Counted from the first letter of the stretch, positions 25,382-34,278 are shown. The stretch: DNA of 64,000 bases from an uncultured Bacteroidota bacterium (GCA_937873155.1 CALMVZ010000035.1:1-64000); one strand, 5' to 3'. The notes: a model not told the origin generated them from the sequence alone. Translations and numbers: made by a program.

Positions 25382-27223
25382 TTAGCCGTTGGTTTTAAAC
25401 CATGCCCCCAATGAATATTTAAGAAAATCGTCAGAACATTGCATTTTTTTAATGTCCTCGGGCAAATAATTCAAATACGACTCAAAAGCAGGTTTATTTT
25501 TACTGATCCAGAGGTTTTGCGGAGTGGTATATCCTTTTTTGTCCTTACGGTAACGGATCGCTTCAGGCATAACCGGCATTGCTTCACGCAAGATCCATTT
25601 TTGCCAGCCATCTTTTATCTTCAGATCATTGGAAGTACTGAAACAAAAATTCACTAAACGGTAATCGAGGAAGGGATGACGGGTCTCTAATCCGAATGCC
25701 ATTCCATCACGGTCATCAGAGCGTAAATACGTTGGTAAAGTAAATTCAAGGAGATCCATTTTTAGCAGATCAACCAGCTTATCTGCGCGGTTCCATTTAT
25801 TGCTAAGGTCATTTCCTAAATTAGCCAGGCCGGCTTTGAATTTCAGTGAGAGTTTTACTTCGTTAATGATCTTTTTATGTACTTCATTCTTATCGATACC
25901 CTTTAACTCAGCATATTTTTTCAGAAGCGATAGATATTTGAAGATCTTACCGCTTAAAATTAGCTGGCGGCAATACCTGTAAAAATGATGGTGATAACCG
26001 GCTAAGATCTCGTCACCACCCTGCCCGATCAACAGTACTTTTACTTTTTGTTCATTCACCATTCTTGCCACACACCATTCGGCATAGTAAGAAGTAGTTT
26101 GTACAGGAAAATCCTGGTGATAGATATGCTTTTCGAAATCGTTTATATTGAACTGTTCTAACGGATTTACATAATGTGACTTGATCTTAAGATCTTTCTC
26201 TATCAATTTAATGAATTCAGATTCGTCACCGTCCATACCCGGAAAAATGGCAGAAAATGTAGAGAGATCCGGCGTTCCGTTATTGCTTAATAATTTATAT
26301 GCTGTATAAAGTACCGAGCTCGAATCCAATCCGCCGGAACTTGCGAATCCGACAGGAACATCACTTCTCAACCGCAATTTTATAGCGCTTTCAAACAGCG
26401 AAACGAATTCTTCAATACTATTTGAATTTTCGGTCACAGTGTTTTCGATCTCGTAATAAGATGAACCCTTTAATTCTGTTGAACTTTGAAGATCTATGGT
26501 TGAATAACAAGAAGGTTTGAAACGGTTAATTTCTTTGTAAAATGTTTGCTGATCGTAATCCAGGTAATGATCTTTCAGAAATACTTCAACGGCTTTTTTA
26601 TTTAAAGTTAAACTTACATTAAATTCTTTAACTTGTTTAATTTCAGAAGTCAGAATGAGTTTATCTCCGTCATTAATATAATACAAAGGCTTAACGCCGA
26701 AGCGGTCATTTGCAACAAATAAGCCTTTCGATTTAGCGTTGTAGATCACAATAGAGAACATCCCGTTGAACTTCTCCACACATTTCGGTCCCCATTGCTC
26801 ATAAGCCGCGTGTATAACTTCGGTATCTGAATCTGTTTTGAATTTTATTCCGGCTGACCTTAACTCTTCCTTTAACTCAATATAATTATAGATCTCACCA
26901 TTAAAAACGATCCAGTTGCCATTTGGATGATACATCGGCTGGTGACCGTTAGTACTAACATCAATGATACTTAATCGCCTGTGACCAAGAATAAGATCAA
27001 AATTCAAGCCTTGCGCTTCATCAATTGAAACTTTATGCTCTGGTGAACCGTTGGGGGTTTCATTTGTAATTAAATTATGGAATTCGCCGGTTTTTGAATT
27101 AATAAGCACAACGCCTTCCCCATCAGGTCCACGGTGTTTTATCTTTTGTAAAGCGTTTAGAGATCGTTTTAATTCTGTTCCTGAAATGCCGTTGCGGTTA
27201 AAGTATACTAATATGCCGCACAT
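25382..27223 (-). CDS. asnB: asparagine synthase (glutamine-hydrolysing)
   Basis: 613 residues beginning MCGILVYF, so Cys2 is the glutaminase nucleophile. The class II glutaminase domain (to about residue 220, with LGHRRLSIID and NGEIYNYIEL) precedes the synthetase domain with PP-loop ASSGGLDSSSV and GQGGDEILAGYHHH. It may make asparagine, but asnB-type enzymes inside glycan operons often amidate sugar acids or supply nitrogen. It is 3 bases from the DUF4270 gene and 79 bases before the glycan genes, supporting a shared role with the WbpG-like enzyme. That functional link is inference. Confidence 0.92.
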   Translation of the reverse strand: MCGILVYFNRNGISGTELKRSLNALQKIKHRGPDGEGVVLINSKTGEFHNLITNETPNGSPEHKVSIDEAQGLNFDLILGHRRLSIIDVSTNGHQPMYHPNGNWIVFNGEIYNYIELKEELRSAGIKFKTDSDTEVIHAAYEQWGPKCVEKFNGMFSIVIYNAKSKGLFVANDRFGVKPLYYINDGDKLILTSEIKQVKEFNVSLTLNKKAVEVFLKDHYLDYDQQTFYKEINRFKPSCYSTIDLQSSTELKGSSYYEIENTVTENSNSIEEFVSLFESAIKLRLRSDVPVGFASSGGLDSSSVLYTAYKLLSNNGTPDLSTFSAIFPGMDGDESEFIKLIEKDLKIKSHYVNPLEQFNINDFEKHIYHQDFPVQTTSYYAEWCVARMVNEQKVKVLLIGQGGDEILAGYHHHFYRYCRQLILSGKIFKYLSLLKKYAELKGIDKNEVHKKIINEVKLSLKFKAGLANLGNDLSNKWNRADKLVDLLKMDLLEFTLPTYLRSDDRDGMAFGLETRHPFLDYRLVNFCFSTSNDLKIKDGWQKWILREAMPVMPEAIRYRKDKKGYTTPQNLWISKNKPAFESYLNYLPEDIKKMQCSDDFLKYSLGAWFKTNG

Positions 27224-27226
27224 GGT

Positions 27227-28588
27227 TTATTTATCGTAAGGAAAACGGATAAAGGTTAATTTGAAAGTAGGTTTATAAAGTACGTTGGCCACGCCTCCGA
27301 AAATAGCGCGCTCAGCTTTATCATCACGTCTTGGTACAGCGAACCTGTCGGTATTTGCAACCACTAAATAAAAACCATAATTTTTAACTTTCTTCGATAC
27401 TATATCCTGCATATGACGGGAAATATTGAACACATATTGTTTATTGATAGGATCATAAGAACCTCCAAATCTCAGAAGGTCTGTAGTAAAGAATTGATCT
27501 TTAATATAGATCTCACGCCCGGCTTCATCACATGCTACCATTGAGATCATATTGGGTGGTTCGTAATTTCCGGTGGTGGTAGTAAAAGTAGGATCGATCT
27601 TGAATATTAATTCAGCCCGGTTAACGGCGATCGGACATGAATCAGCATAATTAGTAACAAAAGGTAATCGTATAACTGTTTTAGCCCCGCCTACTCCTTT
27701 AATAAAAAAATTCTGTTTTCCTTTAGTTGTATCAGAACCATCTAATTGATCAATCAATAAATTATTTCCGCCTGATAAAGGGTCGTAATCAACGTGATTA
27801 AAACGTGATGCATTATCACCACTGAAAGGTAAACGGTATGTTTTTGGTTCTTTACCTGCTGACGGGGAGCCATTATGGTAATACAGGTATACGCCGGAAG
27901 TAGAATTATCAAGATCCATCTTCATTAAAGAACCTTGCGCTGTTGGGGATAAGCTTGTATTTTTAGTTGTAATATAAAATCCTTTATAAGTACTTTGAAA
28001 AACAGAATTGTTTACCAGGTATTGGGGGTTATTTAAAATAGCAGCTGCAAAAGTTGAGTTCAAAGGTAAACGGATCGTATAAAAACTACCTGTCTTTGAT
28101 ACACGGCGCATCACATCAGAAACCGTAGTGCTGCTGTGAGCGATATTATCATCCATATAATAAGAGGCTGTTCTGTCTATCATCTGTGTTAATTGATGGA
28201 CCTGGTAACGTAATGCAACTGTAGTATCACCAACATGATTTTGTGTGAAGGTCAAAATTATTTCAGATGAATCTAAAACTGCATCATCGCCAAAAGAAAC
28301 ATTGGAAACATTATTCGGCATCGAAAAATTAGTATATATCCCAATGTTTGTTCTTCCGAAAACAGGATCCTGGTTAGATCCTAAATATTTAAATTGATCC
28401 TGGTAAGTACGGACTGAATCATAACCAATGGTATGCATTTCCATTGTTGATGTATCGGATACAACTGCGAATAATCCATCGGCTTCATCCTGAACATCTG
28501 TTCCTAATGGCGTCTCAGGTTTCTTTTTACATGAAACTGCAGCACTGATCAGTAGCGTTAAAAAACTATATTTTAATAATGAGTTCAA
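27227..28588 (-). CDS. DUF4270 family lipoprotein
   Basis: 453 residues with lipobox AVSC (Cys20), CKKKPETPLGTDVQ. The mature part shows DUF4270 features: an early SVRTYQDQFKYLGSNQDPVFGRTNIGIYTNFSMP-like region (given here only in part), VLDSSEIILTF, and repeated beta segments with PKTYRLPF and RLPFVTNYADSCPIAVNRAEL. The family is restricted to Bacteroidota, is outer-membrane associated and of unknown function. In many Bacteroidota the gene sits beside the short glycogen synthase, as here. The asnB gene follows 3 bases after its stop. Confidence 0.85.
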   Translation of the reverse strand: MNSLLKYSFLTLLISAAVSCKKKPETPLGTDVQDEADGLFAVVSDTSTMEMHTIGYDSVRTYQDQFKYLGSNQDPVFGRTNIGIYTNFSMPNNVSNVSFGDDAVLDSSEIILTFTQNHVGDTTVALRYQVHQLTQMIDRTASYYMDDNIAHSSTTVSDVMRRVSKTGSFYTIRLPLNSTFAAAILNNPQYLVNNSVFQSTYKGFYITTKNTSLSPTAQGSLMKMDLDNSTSGVYLYYHNGSPSAGKEPKTYRLPFSGDNASRFNHVDYDPLSGGNNLLIDQLDGSDTTKGKQNFFIKGVGGAKTVIRLPFVTNYADSCPIAVNRAELIFKIDPTFTTTTGNYEPPNMISMVACDEAGREIYIKDQFFTTDLLRFGGSYDPINKQYVFNISRHMQDIVSKKVKNYGFYLVVANTDRFAVPRRDDKAERAIFGGVANVLYKPTFKLTFIRFPYDK

Positions 28589-28720
28589 GGTTATTTAAGA
28601 GTGTCTAAAAGTAACAAAAGAATATTAGGTCAACAAAGCACGGGAATGGAAATTAGCTTTATTTATGAAGAAGGGTTGTTAGTTTAAAAACGCAGCTTTT
28701 CAGTTTAAATTGTGTCGCAT

Positions 28721-28780
28721 AAAAAACCCCGCCCTTCGTCAATCCCGATAACTATCGGGACAATGATGACAGGCGGGGTT
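28721..28780 (-). terminator. intrinsic terminator of the glycogen synthase gene
   Basis: Read on the minus strand, AACCCCGCC and GGCGGGGTT form a stem closing a loop that carries a second hairpin (TCCCGATA/TATCGGGA), ending in six T (28721-28726). It lies 20 bases after the glycogen synthase stop. Confidence 0.85.
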
Positions 28781-28799
28781 TTAATTATTAATATTTTTT

Positions 28800-29633
28800 T
28801 TAAGCGGTTGCTCCAACCGGCTCTTCTAATACTACATCATAGAAATCGTTACATGCATCCATGTATTCGGTCTCATTTTTATAGCTTAAGAACGGTTTGC
28901 CTGATTTCTTGATACATTTTTCGATCTCAGGATTAATGTTTTCACTTCCCTGGATAACACCATCAGCAAATTCAAGAGCTTGTTTTACGAAATTAACGTA
29001 ATTGATGTCTTCAGAGATATGCTTAAGGTCTTTCTTGTTGAAACCATCGAACGCTAACTTATCAGTTAACTTTTTGCTCAATGTTTTCGGGAATTCGTCC
29101 TCATAAACCGATACGATCAATTTGGTATCAGCAAATAAAGGATCTTCTGAATAATACTTTTTAATGTACAATGGCATTAATGAAGTGAACCAGCCGTGGC
29201 AATGGATAACATCCGGAGCCCAGCCCAGTTTTTTAACAGTTTCAACAACACCGCGTACAAAGAACATGGCTCTTTCATCGTTATCATCAAAGAACTTACC
29301 CGATGTTTTGTCGGTTAAGATTGATTTACGCTGAAAGAACTCTTCATTATCAATAAAATAAACCTGCATTCTCGCGCTTGGGATAGAAGCCACTTTAATA
29401 ATTAACGGATGGTCAACATCGTTAATTACCAGGTTCATTCCCGAAAGGCGAATAACTTCGTGCAGCTGGTGACGGCGCTCGTTAATGCAGCCGTACTTGG
29501 GCATGAAGGTTCTTATCTCTTTTCCTCTTTCTTGTATTGCTTGTGGCAATTTCCTCGAAATTTTACCAACAAATGTCTCATCAAGATAAGGGGTAATCTC
29601 TTGAGAAACGAAAAGAACTTTAGCCTTTTTCAT
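28800..29633 (-). CDS. glycogen synthase, GT5 N-terminal half only
   Basis: 277 residues that match the ADP/UDP-glucose glycogen synthase N-terminal domain: KVLFVSQEITPYLDE, RTFMPKYGCINER, VYFIDNEEFF and WAPDVIHCHGWFTSLMPLYIKK. The C-terminal GT-B half normally needed for donor binding is missing, and the frame ends cleanly before a terminator. This short form is widespread in Bacteroidota, so it is not a fresh truncation. Activity as a synthase is doubtful. It is divergent from panC and has a good vegetative promoter. A tail ends VVLEEPVGATA. Confidence 0.85.
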   Translation of the reverse strand: MKKAKVLFVSQEITPYLDETFVGKISRKLPQAIQERGKEIRTFMPKYGCINERRHQLHEVIRLSGMNLVINDVDHPLIIKVASIPSARMQVYFIDNEEFFQRKSILTDKTSGKFFDDNDERAMFFVRGVVETVKKLGWAPDVIHCHGWFTSLMPLYIKKYYSEDPLFADTKLIVSVYEDEFPKTLSKKLTDKLAFDGFNKKDLKHISEDINYVNFVKQALEFADGVIQGSENINPEIEKCIKKSGKPFLSYKNETEYMDACNDFYDVVLEEPVGATA

Positions 29634-29663
29634 AAATTACGGAAGGGGGTTTTTAATTATATA

Positions 29664-29695
29664 CAAAAGTAATAAAAAATATCGCTAATTTCAAA
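29664..29695 (-). promoter_or_regulatory. vegetative promoter of the glycogen synthase gene
   Basis: On the minus strand TTTG (29692-29695), a 20-base spacer and TACTTTTG (29664-29671) match the Bacteroidota TTTG-N19/21-TAnnTTTG pattern completely. The leader to the ATG at 29633 is about 25 bases. Confidence 0.75.
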
Positions 29696-29733
29696 GTAAA
29701 TGAGAAGGAAATAGTAGCTTTAAGCCGTTTTTT

Positions 29734-30579
29734 ATGATAATTAAACGTAATAAAGCTGAATTAGCTGAAATACTTGAAAAAGAACGCCAAAAAGGGAAGA
29801 AAATTGGCTTTGTTCCCACTATGGGAGCTCTGCACGAGGGTCATCTTTCCCTGATCCAGGCCTCACTTCAGAATTCGGATATCACCGTTTGCAGCATTTT
29901 CGTAAATCCCACACAATTCAACGATCCAAAAGATCTGGAGCGTTACCCCAAGATGCCTGAAAAAGATGCCCAAATGCTCGAAAAAGCAGGCTGTCACATT
30001 TTATTTTTACCGGAAGTTGCCGAGATATACCCTGAAAAGGATACCCGTGTATTTAAATTCGGCATTTTGGATGAAATATTGGATGGAGCCCGCCGTCCCG
30101 GTCATTTTAACGGAGTAGCCCAGGTTGTAAGCATTCTTTTCGATATAGTAAAACCCGATAAAGCATTCTTTGGTTCAAAAGACTACCAGCAAGTTATGGT
30201 TATCAAGGAGTTAGTGAAGCAATTGAAACTAGATATTGAAGTGGTAGCTTGCCCGACCTTAAGGGAACCTGATGGCTTGGCTATGAGCTCAAGGAACATG
30301 CTCTTAGACCCGGAAGAAAGAAAGGCCGCGAGCCTTATTCCTTTGATCATGCAGGATGCAAAAAGATTGAAATACGAAGGAAAAAGCATTCAGGAGATCA
30401 AGGATTTTGTGAATGAAAAACTGAGTCATAACAAACTTTATAGATTGGATTATTACGAGATCTGTAACGCTTCCGACCTTTCTCCGTTAAATTCACTAAA
30501 TAATAGTGTCAGATCAATCAGTTTGATAGCCGTTTTTGTTGGAAAAATCAGATTAATTGATAACTTAGCTTTGGATTAA
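29734..30579 (+). CDS. panC: pantothenate synthetase
   Basis: 281 residues, normal length. The HIGH-type motif PTMGALHEGHLSLI, the substrate region VNPTQFNDPKDLERYP, RPGHFNGVAQVV, FGSKDYQQ and TLREPDGLAMSSRN (KMSKS-like) are all present. It joins pantoate and beta-alanine with ATP to form pantothenate in the cytosol. It is divergent from the glycogen synthase gene, as in many Bacteroidota; panD is not adjacent. The ATG at 29734 follows TAGCTTTA, a weak -7-like box. The stop is 7 bases before the ECF-type promoter of the sigma gene. Confidence 0.96.
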   Translation: MIIKRNKAELAEILEKERQKGKKIGFVPTMGALHEGHLSLIQASLQNSDITVCSIFVNPTQFNDPKDLERYPKMPEKDAQMLEKAGCHILFLPEVAEIYPEKDTRVFKFGILDEILDGARRPGHFNGVAQVVSILFDIVKPDKAFFGSKDYQQVMVIKELVKQLKLDIEVVACPTLREPDGLAMSSRNMLLDPEERKAASLIPLIMQDAKRLKYEGKSIQEIKDFVNEKLSHNKLYRLDYYEICNASDLSPLNSLNNSVRSISLIAVFVGKIRLIDNLALD

Positions 30580-30585
30580 AATAAT

Positions 30586-30613
30586 ACCCAACCTTTACGT
30601 ATTACCATACGTA
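30586..30613 (+). promoter_or_regulatory. ECF-type promoter site 1 (sigma factor gene)
   Basis: ACCCAACC (30586-30593) and CGTA (30610-30613) are separated by 16 bases. The AAC plus CGT pairing is the usual look of ECF sigma promoters. The CGT begins 30 bases before the sigma gene ATG, so it points to autoregulation. Four more sites with the same geometry follow in the next 7 kb. Confidence 0.7.
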
Positions 30614-30639
30614 CTCATTAATAGAACAAACCATTCCAA

Positions 30640-31206
30640 ATGATCGTTCGGCCTAACCTTATAAAAGAATGCATTAACCGTAACAGGAAGGCTGAATATG
30701 AATTGTATAAAGTGACGTATAGTTATTTAATGAGTATTTGCATCCGTTACACCAAGAACCAGGACCAGGCTAAAGAACAGCTTAACATGGGCTTTTTAAA
30801 GATACTGAACAATCTTGAAAAATACAGCGAGGAAGTTCCTTTCAAGGCGTGGATCCGCAAGATCATGATCAATACTCTTATTGATGAATACAGGAAACAC
30901 AAAAAACAAAGTGAGGTAATTGATTTCGTTGATGAATATTATGAAACGAGCAGTTACTCGGAACAAAATACGGCACTTGATAAAATAAGTACTGACCAGA
31001 TCCATACGCTTATTTCGAAATTACCGCCTATGGCACAACAGGTATTCAACATGTTTGTGGTGGATGGTTATTCGCATAAAGAGATCGGAGAAATTTTAGG
31101 AATTGAAGAGGGCACTTCAAAATGGCACTTAAATTCTGCCCGACAGAAATTAAAAGAAATGTTAGAACACTTAGTAACACCCGCTAAACTACAACACCAT
31201 GGTTGA
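30640..31206 (+). CDS. ECF RNA polymerase sigma factor
   Basis: 188 residues with sigma region 2 (YSYLMSICIRYTKNQDQAKE, FLKILNNLEKY) and region 4 (LPPMAQQVFNMFVVDGYSHK, EIGEILGIEEGTSKWHLNSA with the recognition helix). No region 3 is present, as for ECF group sigma factors. It should direct RNA polymerase to special promoters; the repeated ACCCAAC-N17-CGT motif is the obvious candidate. Its last bases overlap the next gene start (ATGGTTGA), so sigma and anti-sigma are translationally coupled. The upstream copy of the motif suggests positive feedback. Confidence 0.92.
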   Translation: MIVRPNLIKECINRNRKAEYELYKVTYSYLMSICIRYTKNQDQAKEQLNMGFLKILNNLEKYSEEVPFKAWIRKIMINTLIDEYRKHKKQSEVIDFVDEYYETSSYSEQNTALDKISTDQIHTLISKLPPMAQQVFNMFVVDGYSHKEIGEILGIEEGTSKWHLNSARQKLKEMLEHLVTPAKLQHHG

Positions 31207-32788
31207 TTTTGACAAATTTGAAAAGAATGTAAAGGACAATTACGGCAATCAGCAGTTCCCGTTTGATGAAGCAAATTGGGAGAAGGCCGCTAAACTGATA
31301 GATGCATCGCGCAAAGGAAAGAACCGCGGCGGTATCTTCTTTTTATCAGCAGTAGCCATATTGTGCACCTCCGGCCTTGTTTATTATTTTGGTTTTAGCG
31401 ACAGTTCGAACGCCCTGAAAGGAAAGGATATTGCAATTAACCAGGTTGTAACGGAACAACAGACTATAAATTCCGGTAATTCAAGTCCGGCTTCAACTGA
31501 GAATACACCTGTTTCAGGTAACGAGGAGAATACTAAACTTTCAAATGGTTCTTCAGCTTCAAATGAAACAACGAATGATAACAGCACTATTACTAATTCT
31601 TCGGTTTCAAAAAATAAATTAAAAAATAATAAACCTTCTTCTTTAAATACTTCTGTAAATTCTGCTGCTACTAAAACTGCTGATAATAACACTTCTTCAC
31701 ATAACGAAACAAAGTCTGAAGAAAAAACAACGTCTACCCCATCGACAACAAATTCTGAAACTAAAGCAAATTCAACCGCTGCAAATACTAAACCAAAGAA
31801 TAATACCAATAACACGCCTGCAAAATCAACTCCGAATAAGAACACTACCCCTCCTGTTTTAGGAAGCAATAATTCTGCTCAAACTCCTAAAACAGTTATA
31901 GAACCTAACGTTGCAGGAACCGGCGGTAATTCAGAAAAATCAGGAACGCCTTCAAATGAAAATAAAACCGTTGTTATTAAAACGAATCCTGTTGCAACAG
32001 ATTCTTCTTCGAATGTTGTAACGGCAACAGTTAAGCCGACTGAAAGCGTAGTTGATTCTGTTCCGCCAATGCGGAAATCACGCGCCGATTCTCTGGCAGC
32101 AATGATGCCTAAAGGCGATGGCGTTTCTTATGCTACAAACGTAAAAGATAAACCTAATGCTAAAAACATCCTCTTCTTAGAAGCAGGTACAACCTATTTA
32201 TTAGGATGGAACGGCGGCGGAAAAAATGAAGCCGGTGGTTTTAATGTATTGGCAGGGGTAAACTTCCAGCACTTCTTTACAGGTGCTATCGGAGCACAGA
32301 TCGGGATACAATATAATACCATAAGTAATTTAACCAATAGCACTCATACCATAAGCACAGTTAAATATGACTTTGGCATGGAACAAGATGTGACAGAAAT
32401 TAAATATCAGAAATTACATTATCTGGTTGCGCCGGTACGTTTAACTTACGTACATAAAGATAATACATTCAGTATCGGAGCTAACGTGGCTTATTTATTG
32501 AACAGCGACAGTAAAAAAGAAAAGTATAAAACATACAGCAGTGATCCGAATGCTAATAAAAAAGATCTGACATCGACCAAAGAAACTGGTTATGTAAAAG
32601 GATTCAATCCTTATGATGTTCAGTTGGCATTAGGATACAAAAGAAAGATCTATAAAGGACTAAGCGCCGGCGCTGATGTGTTTTATGGTTTAACTGACAC
32701 TAAAGATAACAGCTTCTTTAAATCTAACGCTTTCGACAGGAACGTTGGTGTTAAAGTGAGTTTGTGTTACGATTTATTCAAAAAATAA
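31199..32788 (+). CDS. putative dual membrane-spanning anti-sigma factor (Dma-type)
   Basis: 529 residues with four zones. Residues 1-43 are a charged cytoplasmic segment (FPFDEANWEKAAKLIDASRK). Residues 45-65 form one transmembrane helix (IFFLSAVAILCTSGLVYYFG). Residues about 66-320 are a disordered Ser/Thr/Asn/Lys-rich linker long enough to cross the periplasm. From about 322 a beta-barrel-like domain follows (NILFLEAGTTYLLGW ... VKVSLCYDLFKK). No signal peptide is present. This is the layout reported for Dma anti-sigma factors of Bacteroides thetaiotaomicron, which span both membranes and hold a partner ECF sigma. The gene overlaps that of the sigma factor by 8 bases. The assignment rests on architecture and context; the short N terminus would have to bind the sigma. 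An ordinary barrel protein with an N-terminal anchor is the alternative. Confidence 0.75.
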   Translation: MVDFDKFEKNVKDNYGNQQFPFDEANWEKAAKLIDASRKGKNRGGIFFLSAVAILCTSGLVYYFGFSDSSNALKGKDIAINQVVTEQQTINSGNSSPASTENTPVSGNEENTKLSNGSSASNETTNDNSTITNSSVSKNKLKNNKPSSLNTSVNSAATKTADNNTSSHNETKSEEKTTSTPSTTNSETKANSTAANTKPKNNTNNTPAKSTPNKNTTPPVLGSNNSAQTPKTVIEPNVAGTGGNSEKSGTPSNENKTVVIKTNPVATDSSSNVVTATVKPTESVVDSVPPMRKSRADSLAAMMPKGDGVSYATNVKDKPNAKNILFLEAGTTYLLGWNGGGKNEAGGFNVLAGVNFQHFFTGAIGAQIGIQYNTISNLTNSTHTISTVKYDFGMEQDVTEIKYQKLHYLVAPVRLTYVHKDNTFSIGANVAYLLNSDSKKEKYKTYSSDPNANKKDLTSTKETGYVKGFNPYDVQLALGYKRKIYKGLSAGADVFYGLTDTKDNSFFKSNAFDRNVGVKVSLCYDLFKK

Positions 32789-32815
32789 TCCTTCGTCCTG
32801 AGCTTGCCGAAGGAT
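32788..32815. repeat. REP-like palindrome ATCCTTCG...CGAAGGAT
   Basis: An inverted repeat with arms of 8 bases and loop TCCTGAGCTTGC, starting at the last base of the anti-sigma stop codon. Short relatives of CTGAGC(T/C)TG(C/T)CGAAG also occur at 15513 (inverted) and 38230. Confidence 0.6.
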
Positions 32816-32852
32816 CAGGATGATAAACAATATTAAGAATAAGAAAAAAGAA

Positions 32853-33974
32853 ATGAAAACACGTGTACTGATCACAACATTAACGTTAGCCGCTTTAATT
32901 TTTAGCTGTAAAAAGAAAGAGTTACCTGTTGCCGAAGAGGGAAATTCACCTCAATTCTATTTTACCGGTAAGGTAAATGGCTCTGATGTTATGTTAGAGG
33001 CCGGTGTAAATGATTATTACATGTTTTCAGGGTATACACAAAATTCAACAACGAATGTTTACGGATTTAAAGCGGCGTTAAAACAAAATAATTGTACAAC
33101 GTGCAACAATAGTATCGAAATCGAGATCAACGATCATCGTTATAGTACTTATAATGGCCCATCAGGAATAGACTCTGCTTTTCAATCTACTTTCTATCCG
33201 TATTGTATGGGGAGCTGGGCGCCTGTTTCATACAGCGTATCGTATTATCCGATCTTTAACAATTCGCCTATAAGTTACTTATGGAATTGGGGTGATGGCG
33301 ACACCTCATCTGCTCCGATTGGTACACATGTTTACAGGCATTCAGGTAATTACAATGTTAGTTTAACTATTGTAGATCAGTTTTCGTGTACCAATTCAGT
33401 AAGCAATATGCAAACGGTTGGTCTTTCTGATAACTCATGTCAAACCACAATTACTGTAACATCGACTTCCACTTTAAATGCAACCTATTCACATTCTACA
33501 ATCGGCACTCCTCCGTATAATTTCTTATGGGATTTTGGTGACGCTTCCCCTACTTCAACTTTAACTACGCCTTCCCATACATATGCTTCACAAGGCCGCT
33601 ATCCTGTTTCATTACGTGTTATCGACGCTGCGAATGATACCGCATTTGCCAATGTAAATTATGTGACCTCGGGAAGTAATATGTGTACAACAAATTATCT
33701 TAAATTAGGTGATGGGGGCGTATTTAACGGTGATGGCCGATCGAACGTTATTATTAAGTGGACAGATTCGAACGGAACCGTATATACTTCTAATCATACC
33801 TCACAACCAACAAGTAGTTATTTTAAGATCCTTGGGGTAAGTGATTATCATACCAATGAGAACGGACAAAAGACAAAAAAACTACACGTACAGTTCAAAT
33901 GTATGGTATATAATGGCTCTGCAAGTATGCTCATCGAGAACGGTAAAGCTGTTGTTGTAGTGGCCTATAAATAA
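32853..33974 (+). CDS. PKD-domain lipoprotein
   Basis: 373 residues from the ATG at 32853 (MKTRVLITTLTLAALIFSC, lipobox IFSC); the frame opens at 32820, but the 11 extra residues come before a normal signal. Two PKD-type Ig folds are seen: ISYLWNWGDGDTSSAPIGTH and PYNFLWDFGDASPTSTLTTP. It has no T9SS sorting domain, so it should stay attached to the membrane by lipid. It is 64 bases behind the anti-sigma gene with no promoter of its own visible, so it probably belongs to the same operon. The cysteines (CTTCNN) near residue 83-86 may form disulphides. Ligand and role are unknown. Confidence 0.75.
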   Translation: MKTRVLITTLTLAALIFSCKKKELPVAEEGNSPQFYFTGKVNGSDVMLEAGVNDYYMFSGYTQNSTTNVYGFKAALKQNNCTTCNNSIEIEINDHRYSTYNGPSGIDSAFQSTFYPYCMGSWAPVSYSVSYYPIFNNSPISYLWNWGDGDTSSAPIGTHVYRHSGNYNVSLTIVDQFSCTNSVSNMQTVGLSDNSCQTTITVTSTSTLNATYSHSTIGTPPYNFLWDFGDASPTSTLTTPSHTYASQGRYPVSLRVIDAANDTAFANVNYVTSGSNMCTTNYLKLGDGGVFNGDGRSNVIIKWTDSNGTVYTSNHTSQPTSSYFKILGVSDYHTNENGQKTKKLHVQFKCMVYNGSASMLIENGKAVVVVAYK

Positions 33975-34010
33975 TGACTCGGAACTCACCACAAGTTTTT
34001 TTTAATGAAT

Positions 34011-34038
34011 ACCCAACCTTTTAAAATTACCTGCCGTA
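34011..34038 (+). promoter_or_regulatory. ECF-type promoter site 2 (short unit)
   Basis: ACCCAACC (34011-34018) and CGTA (34035-34038), 16-base spacer, same geometry as site 1. It is followed by GGTTTTATAAG, similar to the sequence after site 3. No gene start lies at the expected distance. Confidence 0.65.
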
Positions 34039-34043
34039 ATGGT

Positions 34044-34119
34044 TTTATAAGTGAATAAGACGCTTGTTTAGCAATAAACACGCAGAAAAAAGCAGCTTTT
34101 GGGATGGGGCTGCTTTTTT
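34044..34119 (+). ncRNA. candidate short RNA from ECF site 2
   Basis: Start is estimated a few bases after the CGTA at 34035-34038; the end is the terminator at 34086-34119. The product would be roughly 75 nt. The only frame is a GTG followed by five codons and a stop (GTGAATAAGACGCTTGTTTAG is near that point), so a peptide is unlikely. It may be a small RNA or a cassette that lost its gene. Confidence 0.35.
34086..34119 (+). terminator. terminator A (short unit 1)
   Basis: AAAAAAGCAGC and GCTGCTTTTTT pair around a loop of 12 bases with GGGATGGG. The same loop and T tract recur at 34389-34422. Confidence 0.8.
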
Positions 34120-34148
34120 CGTTATAAGGAATGAATAGAAGAACATTT

Positions 34149-34222
34149 GAACATCAGAACAATTGAACGTTGAAGTAGCCAGATTCGGGTAAAAACTTCT
34201 TAATTCTATTGTTCTGATGTTC
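34149..34222. repeat. 15-base inverted repeat GAACATCAGAACAAT
   Basis: The exact complement pair at 34149-34163 and 34208-34222 is separated by 44 bases, between the two short units. Related GAACATTTGAAC sequence precedes the left arm. It may be REP-like; transcription through it would fold into a long hairpin. Confidence 0.6.
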
Positions 34223-34278
34223 TATTATTCAATTGTTCACGAAACCGATGATTTTAACAAATAAAATCCCTAACCCCT

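Noticed and set aside
28800-29633. truncated or broken glycogen synthase gene
   Set aside because: The short GT5-only form is common in Bacteroidota, the frame ends cleanly and is followed by its own terminator, so it is not a recent truncation.
31384-31869. 161-codon open frame on the minus strand inside the anti-sigma gene
   Set aside because: It is the mirror of the Ser/Thr/Asn-rich linker. Its composition (Val/Phe/Leu/Glu-rich low complexity) and lack of start context show it is a shadow.
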